Positions 30,356 through 41,900 of a stretch of DNA of 64,000 nucleotides are shown piece after piece. Source of the DNA: Plazaster borealis (lineage: Eukaryota; Echinodermata; Asteroidea; Forcipulatida; Labidiasteridae); the NCBI GenBank assembly GCA_021014325.1, contig CM037472.1, positions 682,001 through 746,000 on the forward strand, written 5' to 3'. The translations under genes and the position numbers were made by a program. The notes under the pieces were generated by a model that was not told the DNA's origin, ran no database searches, and saw only the letters and a program-made list of their open reading frames with translations. Position 1 is the first letter of the stretch. Each line of letters opens with the position of its first letter.

Positions 30356-30579
30356 ATTAATACCATAGGTCCTTTTGGTTGGTAAGCAGTTTGAAACGAA
30401 GTATTTTAAACTTCAAAGTGCATGCATCTCTGGAACCAATTTCATAGAGTTCAAGTACAAAATCAATTTCAAAATCAAAGTCTTTATTTTTATAAAGAGT
30501 GTAAAACATCTGTTTGAAGTCAGTCTCTTACCTCTAACTCTGTTGACTGCTGCTCTGCCAGTGTGTACACCACTCTAGT

Positions 30580-30905
30580 AATCACACCAGCATCACATCT
30601 GAAGAAACATCACATCTGAAGAAACATCACATCTGAAGACACAATTCCTTGTCACGTTCCTGCACTGTATCGAACATAAAAACAAAGACAAAAGAGCCAA
30701 TCAGGAATCCTTCTATGTCACTTATTCTGCAAAAACACTACCATTATTACGGAATGGATAACCATTCTGTACAATGTTCTATTAATTTAATAATTAGGGG
30801 ACCTTCCTGTGTGTTTTTTGTTTTTGTTTTTGTTTTGGGGTTTTGGGGTGGGTTTTTTTTTTTGGGGGGGGGGGAGGGGTGGGGGTTAGGGGGTGTACTT
30901 TTTCA
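30580..30905. repeat. Small tandem repeat (~19 bp x3) and poly-G/T tract
   Basis: Three copies of about 19 bp around CATCACATCTGAAGAAA lie at 30590-30642. A T/G-homopolymer-rich tract follows at 30810-30905. No coding sequence is supported. Confidence 0.8.
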
Positions 30906-31083
30906 ATTATGCCAGAGTTAGAAATTGTCTATTACATCTCTGCATCAGTTAGTCCAAAAAAAATTGCAAAGTTGTTAAACAATTAAAGAGGGGCTCCAAG
31001 GTCAAATTCAGTTTTGTGATGAACGGATTTTCCAATAAATAGAGTCGTCATGAAAGTGGAGAGAAAAATACAAGTCTCTTACC

Positions 31084-32237
31084 TCATGTAAAAATGGTTT
31101 AAAATGCCATTCACTTGAAACTTGACTGTGGCTTTCCTGTGGGCTCTTCCTGAGGGAGGGTGGGGCCCTTCCCGAGGGCTCTGCCTGAGGGAGGGTGGGG
31201 CTCTTCCTTTGGGATTGGGACTCCTCCTCCCAAGGGCTAAGCTCTTCCTTAGGGCTCCTACTGGGGGCTCTTCCTGAGGGCTCATCCTGCGGCTCTTCCT
31301 GAGGGAGGGTGGGGCTCTTCCTGGGGGCTCTTCCTGAGAAAGGATGGGCTCTTCTTGGGGGCTCTTTTTTTAAGGCTCTTCCTGAGGGAGGGTGGGTCTT
31401 CCTGGAGGCTTTTCCTGAAGGAGCTAGGTGGGGCTCTTCCTGAGGGAGGGTAGGGCTCTTCCTGGGGGCTCTTCCTGAGAGAGGATGGGCTCTTCCTGGG
31501 GGAGGGTGGGGCTCTTCTTGGGGGCTCTTCCTGGAGGCTTTTAATGAAGGAGCTAGGTGGGGCTCTTCCTATGGGCTCTTCCTGAGGGAGGGTGGGGCTC
31601 TTCCTGAGGGCTCTTCCTGAAGGGGTTGGGGCTCTTCCTGAGGGCTCTTCCTTGAGGCTCTTCCTGAAGGAGCTGGGTTTGGCTCTTCCTGGGGGCTCTT
31701 CCTGAAGGGGTTGGGGCTCTTCCTGAGGGCTCTTCCTTGAGGCTCTTCCTGAAGGAGCTGGGTGGGGCTCTTCCTGGGGCTCTTCATGAGGGAGGGTGGG
31801 GCTCTTCCTGAGGGCTCTTCCTTGAGGCTCTTCCTGAGGAGCTGGGTGGGGCTCTTCCTGGGGGCTCTTCCTGAAGGGGTTGGGGCTCTTCCTGAGGGCT
31901 CTTCCTTGAGGCTCTTCCTGAAGGAGCTGGGTGGGGCTCTTCCTGGGGGCTCTTCCTGAGGGAGGGTGGGGCTCTTCCTGAGGGCTCTTCCTTGAGGCTC
32001 TTCCTGAAGGAGGGTGGGGCTTTTCTGGGGGCTCTTCCTGGAGGCTCTCCCTGAAGGAGGGTGGGGCTTTTCTGGGGGCTCTTCCTGGAGGCTCTTCCTG
32101 AAGGAGGGTGGGGCTTTTCTGGGGGCTCTTCCTTGAGGCTCTTCCTGAAGGAGGGTGGGGCTTTTCTGGGGGCTCTTCCTGGAGGCTCTTCAGTGGACTC
32201 TTCCTGTGGCTCTTCTGGGGGGGAGGGCTCTTCAACC
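31084..32237 (-). repeat. GC-rich minisatellite, possibly a repetitive exon
   Basis: Dozens of variants of an 18-21 bp motif built on GGAAGAGCCC (minus strand) run from about 31130 to 32230, with local higher-order copies. All minus frames are largely open, giving EEP, GRA or KSP repeats. One frame is uninterrupted from 32292 to 31282, but that openness follows from the motif. The tract is bounded by splice-like signals on the minus strand: acceptor TTTTTGTTTTTAG at 32238 and donor CATGAG/GTAAGAG at 31083. If it is expressed it would be a proline/arginine/glutamate-rich repeat protein. No single frame links acceptor to donor. Confidence 0.6.
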
Positions 32238-33339
32238 CTAAAAACAAAAAACAAAACATTTTACATTGAATTATATTCCTTCTGTTAAGCACATTTGGTC
32301 AGTTTTACCTTAATTTTTGTTTCATAACGGAATAGCGCACATTTGCGTTGTCCGATGTTTTCAGAGCCACGTAAGCGCAAATTTTGTTTTACAAATGCAA
32401 ATTTTCGTGTAAAACCAGAAATATCTTTAGGTTGCTACAGTGAATTCTATGGATCATGCACTTTTTATAAAGAAAATGTAATCTCTTTTAAATGTTATAA
32501 GTTATTTGTAGTTGGGGAACAAATTGCCTTTTTTAGTGGAACAAGTTAACTTTCCTTCTCAAGCCTATGCAGTTAGTAACAAAAACCTACAAATTGTCAT
32601 GATTCAAGTAAATTGAATTACCGTAGGCTGTGTAATGCGCAGCGCAGGTTTATGGATCAACGACTTCTTGAAGCTGAATATCTTCTCTTTTCATTGGTGT
32701 ATCATAAAAGATGATTGGTTAATTGTAACCAGTTGCCTTTTTACAGGACAGCAAATCATATCCAATGGAAAAAAACCTGTTTCATAGCAAGTGTTGTTAG
32801 AGGTCAGAATATGCGGTGTGTGTGCGTGTGCATGTACATACGAACGTGCACACACCCAGGGCATCATTATTTGAGCGCTTCTCATGCACTGTATCCAATA
32901 TTATATTTATTTGAAAAAGAAACACTGAAACTGTTCTAAATGGTGTGTGCAAGCTTATTATTTAAGTCTACAAGTTATGTCAAATTTATACAAACCATAA
33001 CTTACCATCTCGCTGCTAATGTAACTCAAGTTAGAAGCTGCCATCTCCCCTCAGCATTGGACCACCTCAGATGTTTCTCAAGTCCTCCTCCACTCATTCC
33101 TCAAAGAGACCATGTTGACTAAGAACACATTGAGACCTCCATCATCAGTCAAGTGCCATTCATCATCGTCCTCCAAGGGAGCTCTTCAGTGGGCTGACGT
33201 TGGTCCTTGAATCCAACTAGCACAGTGAGCATTCTACTGTAGGAGGAACCAAAATAGCATCGCCAGGACAACTATTAGTAACCGCCAGGACAGATGTAAG
33301 TACCAAATGTTACCTTATCTCTTACTTAAAGTGAACTCT

Positions 33340-35312
33340 AGAAGATGATGAAGTGTCTTTGCACCAGTGAGACGAATCTGTTAAAGAAGCAAGCAGTTGG
33401 CCAAGCCCAAGCAAGCCATGTTAAAAGCTTATCTTACTTATTATAATATAGCACAGTCATCCAATATATGAATCTGTGGAGAGAGACAGGAATACACCAT
33501 GCCATACAGGCCAATTGTTGGTACTTTATTTTTGCTCATTTGACCATCCAAAAAGTCCAGAACATGATGGAATGTCTTGCATCCAAGGGATGAATATATT
33601 ACAGGAGATATTAGTTGACCAAGCCTCTTGTAGCCAAATGGTAGAACATTATTTTTTCTTACATCGTACCACCTTTGATTTCCAGTAGAGCTTGCATCAA
33701 AGAGATGAATCTGTTGAAGAAGAAAAGAGTTGACCAAGCCCCATTAGGCCAGATGTTGGTACCTTAGCTTATACCTTACAGCTCACCTCTAATGAAGTCC
33801 AGATGATACTGAAGAAATCTTGCATCCAAGGGATTAGAGGAAAGTGCCAACCAAGCCCCACCTGGCTGGCCAGATATTAGTACCTCAGTTTGCCTTCCAG
33901 AGGAAAGTGCTGACCAAGCCTCAGCCGGTCAGATGTTAGTACCTTAGTTTGCCTTACAGCTTACCTCCAATTAAGTCCAGATGATACTGAAGTATCTTGC
34001 ATCCAAGAGATAAATCTGTAATGAGAGGAAAGTGCTGACCAAGCCTCTTGTAGCCAAATGGTAGTACATTATTTTGCCTTACATCTTACCTCCAATTACT
34101 AAGTCCAGATGATACTGAAGTATCTTGCATCCAAGGGATAAATCTGTAATGAGAGGAAAGTGCGGACCAAGCCTCACCTGGCTGGTCAGATAGGCCTATT
34201 AGTATACCTCAGTTTGCCTTACAGCTTACCTCCAATAAAGTCCAGATGATACTGAAGTATCTTGCATCTAAGAGATAAATCTGTAATGAGAGGAAAGTGC
34301 TGACCAAGCCTCAGCCGGTCAGATGTTAGTACCTTAGCTTGCCTTACAGCTTACCTCCAATTAAGTCCAGATGATACTGAAGTATCTTGCATCCAAGAGA
34401 TAAATCTGTAATGAGAGGAAAGTGCTGACCAAGCCTCTTGTAGCCAAATGGTAGTACATTATTTTGCCTTACATCTTACCTCCAATTACTAAGTCCAGAT
34501 GATACTGAAGTATCTTGCATCCAAGGGATAAATCTGTAATGAGAGGAAAGTGCGGACCAAGCCTCACCTGGCTGGTCAGATAGGCCTATTAGTATACCTC
34601 AGTTTGCCTTACAGCTTACCTCCAATAAAGTCCAGATGATACTGAAGTATCTTGCATCTAAGAGATAAATCTGTAATGAGAGGAAAGTGCTGACCAAGCC
34701 TCAGCAGGTCAGATGTTAGTACCTTAGCTTGCCTTACAGCTTACCTCCAATTAAGTCCAGATGATACTGAAGTATCTTGCATCTAAGAGATAAATCTGCA
34801 ATGAGAGGAAAGTGCTGACCAAGCCTCAGCAGGTCAGATGTTAGTACCTTAGGTTGCCTTACATCTTACCTCCAATTACTAAGCCAGATGATACTGAAGT
34901 ATCTTGCATCCAAGAGATAAATCTGTAACGAGAGGAAAGTGCTGACCAAGCCTCACCTGGCTTGCCAGATATTAGTACCTCAGTTTGCCTTAAAGCTTAC
35001 CTCAAGTTAAAATAAGTCCAGATGATACTGAAGCATCTTGCACCTAAGAAATAAACCTGTAAAGAGAGGAAAGTGCCAACCAAGCCTCAGCAGGTCAGAT
35101 GTTAGTACCTTAGCTTACCTTACATCTTACCTCAAATAAGTCCAGATAATACTGTAGTATCTTGCATCCAAGAGATAAATCTGTAATGAGAGAGAAGTGC
35201 TGACCAAGCCTTTGCAGCTCAGATGTTAGTAGGCCCTGACCATTGACCTTACATATCTTACCTCCAATAAAGTCCTGAGGATACATCCAGTATAGTGGAA
35301 AGATCCAGGACT
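33340..35312 (-). repeat. Tandem array of exon-intron cassettes (51-54 nt exon-like units)
   Basis: About fourteen units with a 124-137 bp period. Exon-like parts: 33965-34015, 34090-34143, 34230-34280, 34355-34405, 34480-34533, 34620-34670, 34745-34795 (lengths 51,54,51,51,54,51,51), then less regular ones at 34870-34922, 35001-35056, 35131-35180 and 35262-35312. On the minus strand each is preceded by CCTCTCATTACAG or similar and followed by GTAAGC/GTAAGA. The 74-86 nt 'introns' contain TACTAAC, TACTAAT or TACTACC. In the seven regular units only one frame is open throughout. It encodes repeats of DLSLGCKILQYHLDLIG with a G/AT phase-1 junction. Older units at 33340-33392, 33545-33595, 33673-33710 and 33787-33836 are broken. 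No known protein is recognised. Confidence 0.7.
33961..34740. repeat. Higher-order repeat: three-unit block of 390 bp, two copies
   Basis: Units at 33961-34350 and 34351-34740 are nearly identical triplets of the cassette (51, 54, 51 nt exon-like parts). A fourth partial start follows at 34741. This indicates recent unequal exchange within the array. Confidence 0.85.
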
Positions 35313-35849
35313 CTGTTAAAAAAGAAACTGGTAATCTAGGTCAATGTTAGTGGCTTTTCATTTAACCTTACCTCATCTTACCTTGATGATTTAAAAAGAA
35401 ACATAGACTCACTAAAGCACCTTCAGTGAATCAACAGTCTGGTAGGAGAACAGAAATGATTTAGATTTCTGTTTCTTATTCATAACTGAACACCTAACTC
35501 TTCAACCTTGGTTTTATCTGCAAGATACAACTGCATCAGCTTAGGTCCAATCTAACATAGATGTCTAAACATCCTTCAAAATAAGCTTAGGCCTACTGTT
35601 ATAAAATGTTCTAATTCTTCCTTAATTGTCATACTTATTCTATGTACATTATATTACTACTTATTTACTCTTAGGCCTGTGCTAATTACTTATTAAGATT
35701 AGGCTATTTCAAATAAAATGTTTTCCTACCTTTGATAAGTAATTGCATAGAAACCCTTTAATCAACATTTTACTGTTAACACAGGCGGCACTTTTCCTGA
35801 TTAACAGGTGTTCCAATGTGTTCCAACTTCAATCTACTTCAATCTTTTG

Positions 35850-37930
35850 TCAAAATCTGTACAAAGCAGCCTATTAATCAACATTTCAATGTTGATACAG
35901 GTCGGACTTTACCTGATTTACAAGTTTTAATCCACCTTTTTCAGATATTGGATTTAAACATTTCCTACTTTTTAATAACAATTACACAGAGCCCATTAGC
36001 AAACATTTTACTGTCGACACAGGCAGGACTTTACCTGATTCACAAATTTAATATTTATAACCATGACTCAGACATTTACATTTAACTCCAAACGTAATTG
36101 AGAATATATTTTAACTTTTAAATAACATTTAAACAGAAAAGCCCTTTAGTCAACATTTTACTGTCGACACAGGCAGGACTTTACCTGATTCACAAATTTA
36201 ATATTTATAACCATGACTCAGACATTTACATTTAACTCCAAAAGTAATTGAGAATATATTTTAACTTTTAAATAACATTTAAACAGAAAAGCCCTTTAGT
36301 CAACATTTTATTGTCAACACAGGTGGGACTTTACCTGATTCACAAATTTAATATTTATACCCATGACTCAGACATTTACATTTAACTCCAAAAGTAATTG
36401 AGAATATGTTTTAACTTTTAAATAACATTTAAACAGAAAAGCCCTTTAGTCAACATTTTACTGTCAACACAGGCAGGACTTTACCTGATTCACAAATTTA
36501 ATATTTATACCCATGACTCAGACATTTACATTTAACTCCAAAAGTAATTGAGAATATATTTTAACTTTTAAATAACATTTAAACAGAAAAGCCCTTTAGT
36601 CAACATTTTATTGTCAACACAGGTGGGACTTTACCCGATTTACAAATATTAAAATTTGTTCAAATTTCAACCTCCTTTTCCCTGGAAATTGGATAACATT
36701 ACCATCTTTTACCGAAATTTGTACAAAGCATGCCTTTAAATCAACATTTCATTGTTGATACAGGTGGGACTTTACCTGATTTACAATCTGTAATCCACTC
36801 CCTTTTTTCAGGAAAATAGCATTACCTACTTTTTAATAACAATTACACAGAGGCCCTTTAGCAAACATTTTACTGTCAACACAGGCAGGACTTTACCTGA
36901 TTCACAAATTTAACATTTATAACCCATGATTCAGACATTTTACATTTAATTCCAAAGTAATTGAGAGTATTAAAATACTTTTAAGGCCTAAATAACATTT
37001 AAACAGAGAAGCCCTTCAGTCAGCATTTGACTGTCAACACAGGTGGGACTTTACCTGATTTACAAATGTTACAATGTGTTCCAATTTCAATCTACTTTTC
37101 CCTGTAAATGCGGCTTCCCTACTTTTGCATTTAACCTGTACACAAAAGCCCTTTAACTGTCATTAGAGGTGGGACTTCACCTGCTTTACAAATGTAGTGT
37201 TCCGATTTCAATGTACTTTACCCTGGAAACTGTCTGGTTCCTACTTTTGCAATTAACATGTACACATGAGCAGTTTAAATAAACGTTTTATTGTTGATAT
37301 AAGTGGGACCTTACCTATAGTTTACACATTTTTGCAATGGGATAATTCCGCAGCGAAACCTGGCCTACTTTTTTAATACAATTACACAGAAGCCTTATAA
37401 TCAACCATTCACTGTCAACACAAGTGGGAGATTCACAACTTTTACTTTTATAACCTAACTTCAGATATTTTATATTTATTTGAATAGTAATCAATAAATA
37501 TTTCCCAGACAAGGGGATATTTTTACTTTTAAACAAAATGTACACAAAGGCCTTTAGTCAACATTTTATTGTCAACACAGGTGGGACTTCACCTGATTTA
37601 CAAATGTTAAAACCTGTTGCAATTTCAATCTCCTTTTCCCTGGAAATTGCATCTTTCCTATTTTTGCATTTAACCTGTACACAGAAGCCCTTTAAATCAA
37701 TCAATCAATCAATCGATCAATCATAAAATGTACAAGGTGCCAATCCAACGCTCATTGCTCATAGCGCCGTACAATAAGTTCTCATTTTAAGTCAAGTTTT
37801 TAAGATGGCTACTGAGGGAGATTAAATCAACATTTTATTGTTGATACAGGTGGGACTTCACCTGGTTTAGAAGTTGTTCATTTTGTTTCAATATCAACGT
37901 CCTATCATACCAGAAGCCTTTTTATTCAAC
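35850..37930. repeat. Tandem array, ~120-150 bp units, with repeated donor-like sites
   Basis: At least thirteen units share 'gacacaggtgggactttacctgatt'-type sequence. Four consecutive units between 35990 and 36640 are 150 bp long and almost identical. On the minus strand the shared segment reads AATCAGGTAAAGTCC, a strong splice-donor match. Some units also carry acceptor-like GTGTACAG or TTATTTAG upstream of the next block. Exon-like parts contain stops in all frames in most units, so coding is not supported. Confidence 0.75.
37690..37800 (-). repeat. Retroposon 3'-tail insertion in the array
   Basis: An (AATC)n run at 37697-37722 is followed by 'cgctcatagcgccgtacaat'-type sequence, resembling the tail of a LINE/SINE in minus orientation inserted into the tandem array. 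Confidence 0.5.
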
Positions 37931-38016
37931 GTTTCACTGTCTGCATAGGAGGGACTTTACTGTTCTCCACATTTTACTTCTTTTTTCAAATAAGTAAAAC
38001 ATATACATGTATCCTA

Positions 38017-38204
38017 GGCCCAAATTCACAAAGCTGTTAAGCAGAAAATACAGCTTAGCAATTTATTTGCCAAGAAAAAATGAGCGGGGCACCAGTAGCA
38101 ACAATGTAAACTTTATAAACTTAAACTTTTTACCTGTTTCTGCTAAGCAAGAGTGTTCTGTGCTTAGCAAGTTTTTGTGCTTACAGGCTTTATGAAATTG
38201 GGCT
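38017..38204. mobile_element. Palindromic GGGCCC MITE
   Basis: Ends read GGCCCAAATTCACAAAGC and GCTTTATGAAATTGGGC. The body is typical of the family (TTAAGCAGAAAATAC, TGCTTAGCAAG). Confidence 0.75.
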
Positions 38205-38956
38205 CTGATTGACAACGCTTACAATTTTGATCCTTCAATATCAACATTCCTGGTATTGTGACAATGACAGGTATTCAAAGCTCCTATATCTGTTTTTAAG
38301 TATATACATAACTAGAGCTATTTTTCCAGTATAAATAAATTAAAGTGACTTGGACAATCATGAAAAATTACATTTTCTGCGCAACAGCGCGAGCACCAAT
38401 ATTTCACTGATTTAACCTGATTTTACAAGCTTCAGTAATTTAGCATCTTCACATAAAACTGACGAATTTTCAAAAAAATGATTAAAATCTTTTTTCCTTT
38501 ACTTCAGCATTAGAAAGTAACTTAGGTGACTAATTGTTCACAGTATTAATAACAAATGAGTTCCCTGAAAAGCAAAAACAAATTAAAACTTTGATAACAC
38601 AAGCACAACGTATAAAATACATCAAAACTTTTTGGGTAATAAATTAGACAATCACTCCTCATTTAAAATAAAACTTTATTCCACTGAGGGGGGTGGGGTG
38701 TTTATATGAGCATTTTTATCAACTTTAATATTTGAGGGTTTAGATACTCTTTCGTTCGGAGAGCAGATTGTTAAAAAACGCATAGACACAACTTTTTGGC
38801 GGGATTGGTTGAAACCAGAAGTAATTCCTAAAAAAAAGTCATTCCATGGCCGTCACCCAAAACCTAGTTGTTCTTTTAGGCTTCTTTACCATTCTGAGCT
38901 ACCAGTCTTATTTCCTCTAAAAGGTTCTACCCCTCAACAAGTTATTGAGCCTAGCC

Positions 38957-41900
38957 AATGTAATTTCCGATTTTGAAGAAAGGCATCAAATGATGAAGAT
39001 TTTAGATACCGAGGAAGAAATTGACCCATCAAACTTGCTGTCTCAAGAATGTTGGTGTTTGAAGTAGATGTATGATGAACATTGGAGATGCGATTTACTG
39101 AAGATGAGCTTCAAATGAAGGAGACTTTTTTGAAGAAGACAATCAGCCCATAAAGATGAAGATCTTTGGTTGCTTTATCCTGTTCAATAATCCATAGAAA
39201 AATTAGCAAAAGAGCAAACTCTTTCAAAATAACCAGTGCTACAAATATGCACCAAAGAGTCAAATATCTATGCAAAAGATACATGAAGCGGAAGAACAAC
39301 AAAGACTTGAGTCGCTGATTTTGAAGACGGGCATCAAATGATGAAGATCTTAGATACCGAGGAAGAAATTGACCCATCAAATTTGTTGTCTCAAGAATGT
39401 TGGTGTTTGAAGTAGATGAATGATGAACACTGGAGATGCATTTTAATAACCGAAGATGAAACAGAGACTGAAGTTGCTGATTTTGAAGACGGGCATCAAA
39501 TGATGAAGATCTTAGAAACTGAGGAAAGAATTGACCCATCAAACTTGCTGTCTCAAGAATGTTGGTGTTTGAAGTAGATGAATGATGAACATTGGAGATG
39601 TGATTTACTCAAGATGAGCTTCAAATGAAGGAGACCTTTTTGAAGAAGACAATCAGTCCATAAAGAAGAATTACTTTGATAGTTCCATCCTGTTCAGTAA
39701 TCCGTTTTTAATGCAAAAGAGGAACTCTTTGAAAATAATCAGTGCTACTAATATGCACCGAAGAGTTAAATCTCTATGCAACGGACACTTAAAGAGGAGG
39801 AACGATGGAGACTTGAGTTGCTGTTCTTGAAGAAAGGCATCAAATGATGAAGATCTTGGATACCGAGGAAGAAATTGACCCATCAAACTTGCAGTCTCAA
39901 GAATGTTGGTGTTTGAAGTAGATGAATGATGAACATTGGAGATGCAATTTACTCAAGATGAGCTTCAAATGAAGGAGACCTTTTTGAAGAAGACAATCAG
40001 TCCATAAAGAAGAATTACTTTGATAGTTCCATCCTGTTCAGTAATCCGTTTTTAGTGCAAAAGAGGAACTCTTTTAAAATAATCAGTGCTACTAATATAT
40101 GCACCGAAGGGTTAAATCTCTATGCAACGGACACTTAAAGAGAAGGAACGATGGAGACTTGAGTTGCTGATCTTGAAGAAAGTCATCAAATGATGAAGAC
40201 CTTGGATACCGAGGAAGAAATTGACCCATCAAACTTGCAGTCTCAAGAATGTTGGTGTTTGAAGTAGATGTATGATGAACATTGGAGATGCGATTTACTA
40301 AAGATGAGCTTCAAATGAAGGAGACTTTTTTGAAGAAGACAATCAGTCCTTAAAGAAGAAGAGCTTTGTCTGTTCCATCCTGTTTAGTAATCCGTTTTTT
40401 AAGCAAAAGAGAAACTCTTTTAAAATAATCAGTGCTACAAATATGCACCGAAGAGTTAAGTCTCTATGCAACAGATACATGAAGTGGAGGAACGACAAAG
40501 ACTTGAGTCGCTGATTTTGAAGACATGCATCAAATGATGAAGATCTTAGATACCGAGGAAGAAATTGACCCATCAAATTTGTTGTCTCAAGAATGTTGGT
40601 GTTTGAAGTAGATGAATGATGAACACTGGAGATGCATTTTAATAACCGAAGATAAAACAGAGACTTAAGTTGCTGATTTTGAAGACGGGCATCAAATGAT
40701 GAAGATCTTAGAAACTGAGGAAAGAATTGACCCATCAAACTTGCTGTCTCAAGAATGTTGGTGTTTGAAGTAGATGAATGATGAACATTGGAGATGTGAT
40801 TTACTCAAGATGAGCTTCAAATGAAGGAGACCTTTTTGAAGAAGACAATCAGTCCATAAAGAAGAATTACTTTGATAGTTCCATCCTGTTCAGTAATCCG
40901 TTTTTAATGCAAAAGAGGAACTCTTTGAAAATAATCAGTGCTACTAATATGCACCGAAGAGTTAAATCTCTATGCAACGGACACTTAAAGAGGAGGAACG
41001 ATGGAGACTTGAGTTGCTGTTCTTGAAGAAAGGCATCAAATGATGAAGATCTTGGATACCGAGGAAGAAATTGACCCATCAAACTTGCAGTCTCAAGAAT
41101 GTTGGTGTTTGAAGTAGATGTATGATGAACATTGGAGATGCGATTTACTAAAGATGAGCTTCAAATGAAGGAGACTTTTTTGAAGAAGACAATCAGTCCT
41201 TAAAGAAGAAGAGCTTTGTCTGTTCCATCCTGTTTAGTAATCCGTTTTTTAAGCAAAAGAGAAACTCTTTTAAAATAATCAGTGCTACAAATATGCACCG
41301 AAGAGTTAAGTCTCTATGCAACAGATACATGAAGTGGAGGAACAACAAAGACTTGAGTCGCTGATTTTGAAGACATGCATCAAATGATGAAGATCTTAGA
41401 TACCGAGGAAGAAATTGACCCATCAAATTTGTTGTCTCAAGAATGTTGGTGTTTGAAGTAGATGAATGATGAACACTGGAGATGCATTTTAATAACCGAA
41501 GATAAAACAGAGACTTAAGTTGCTGATTTTGAAGACGGGCATCAAATGATGAAGATCTTAGAAACTGAGGAAGAAATGACCCATCAAACTTGCTGTCTCA
41601 AGAATGTTGGTGTTTGAAGTAGATGAATGATGAACATTGGATATGCGATTTACTCAAAATGAGCTTCAAATGAAGGAGACCTTTTTGAAGAAGACAATCA
41701 GTCCATAACGAAGAATTACTTTGATAGTTCCATCCTGTTCAGTAATCCGTTTTTAATGCAAAAGAGGAACTCTTTGAAAATAATCAGTGCTACTAATATG
41801 CACCGAAGATTAAATCTCTATGCAACGGACACTTAAAGAGGAGGAACGATGGAGACTTGAGTTGCTGTTCTTGAAGAAAGGCATCAAATGATGAAGATCT

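Noticed and set aside
31282..32292. 336-codon open frame as a confident proline/arginine-rich gene
   Set aside because: Other frames and the opposite strand are also open over much of the same DNA because the GGAAGAGCCC motif contains no stop in any phase. No single frame connects the flanking splice-like sites.
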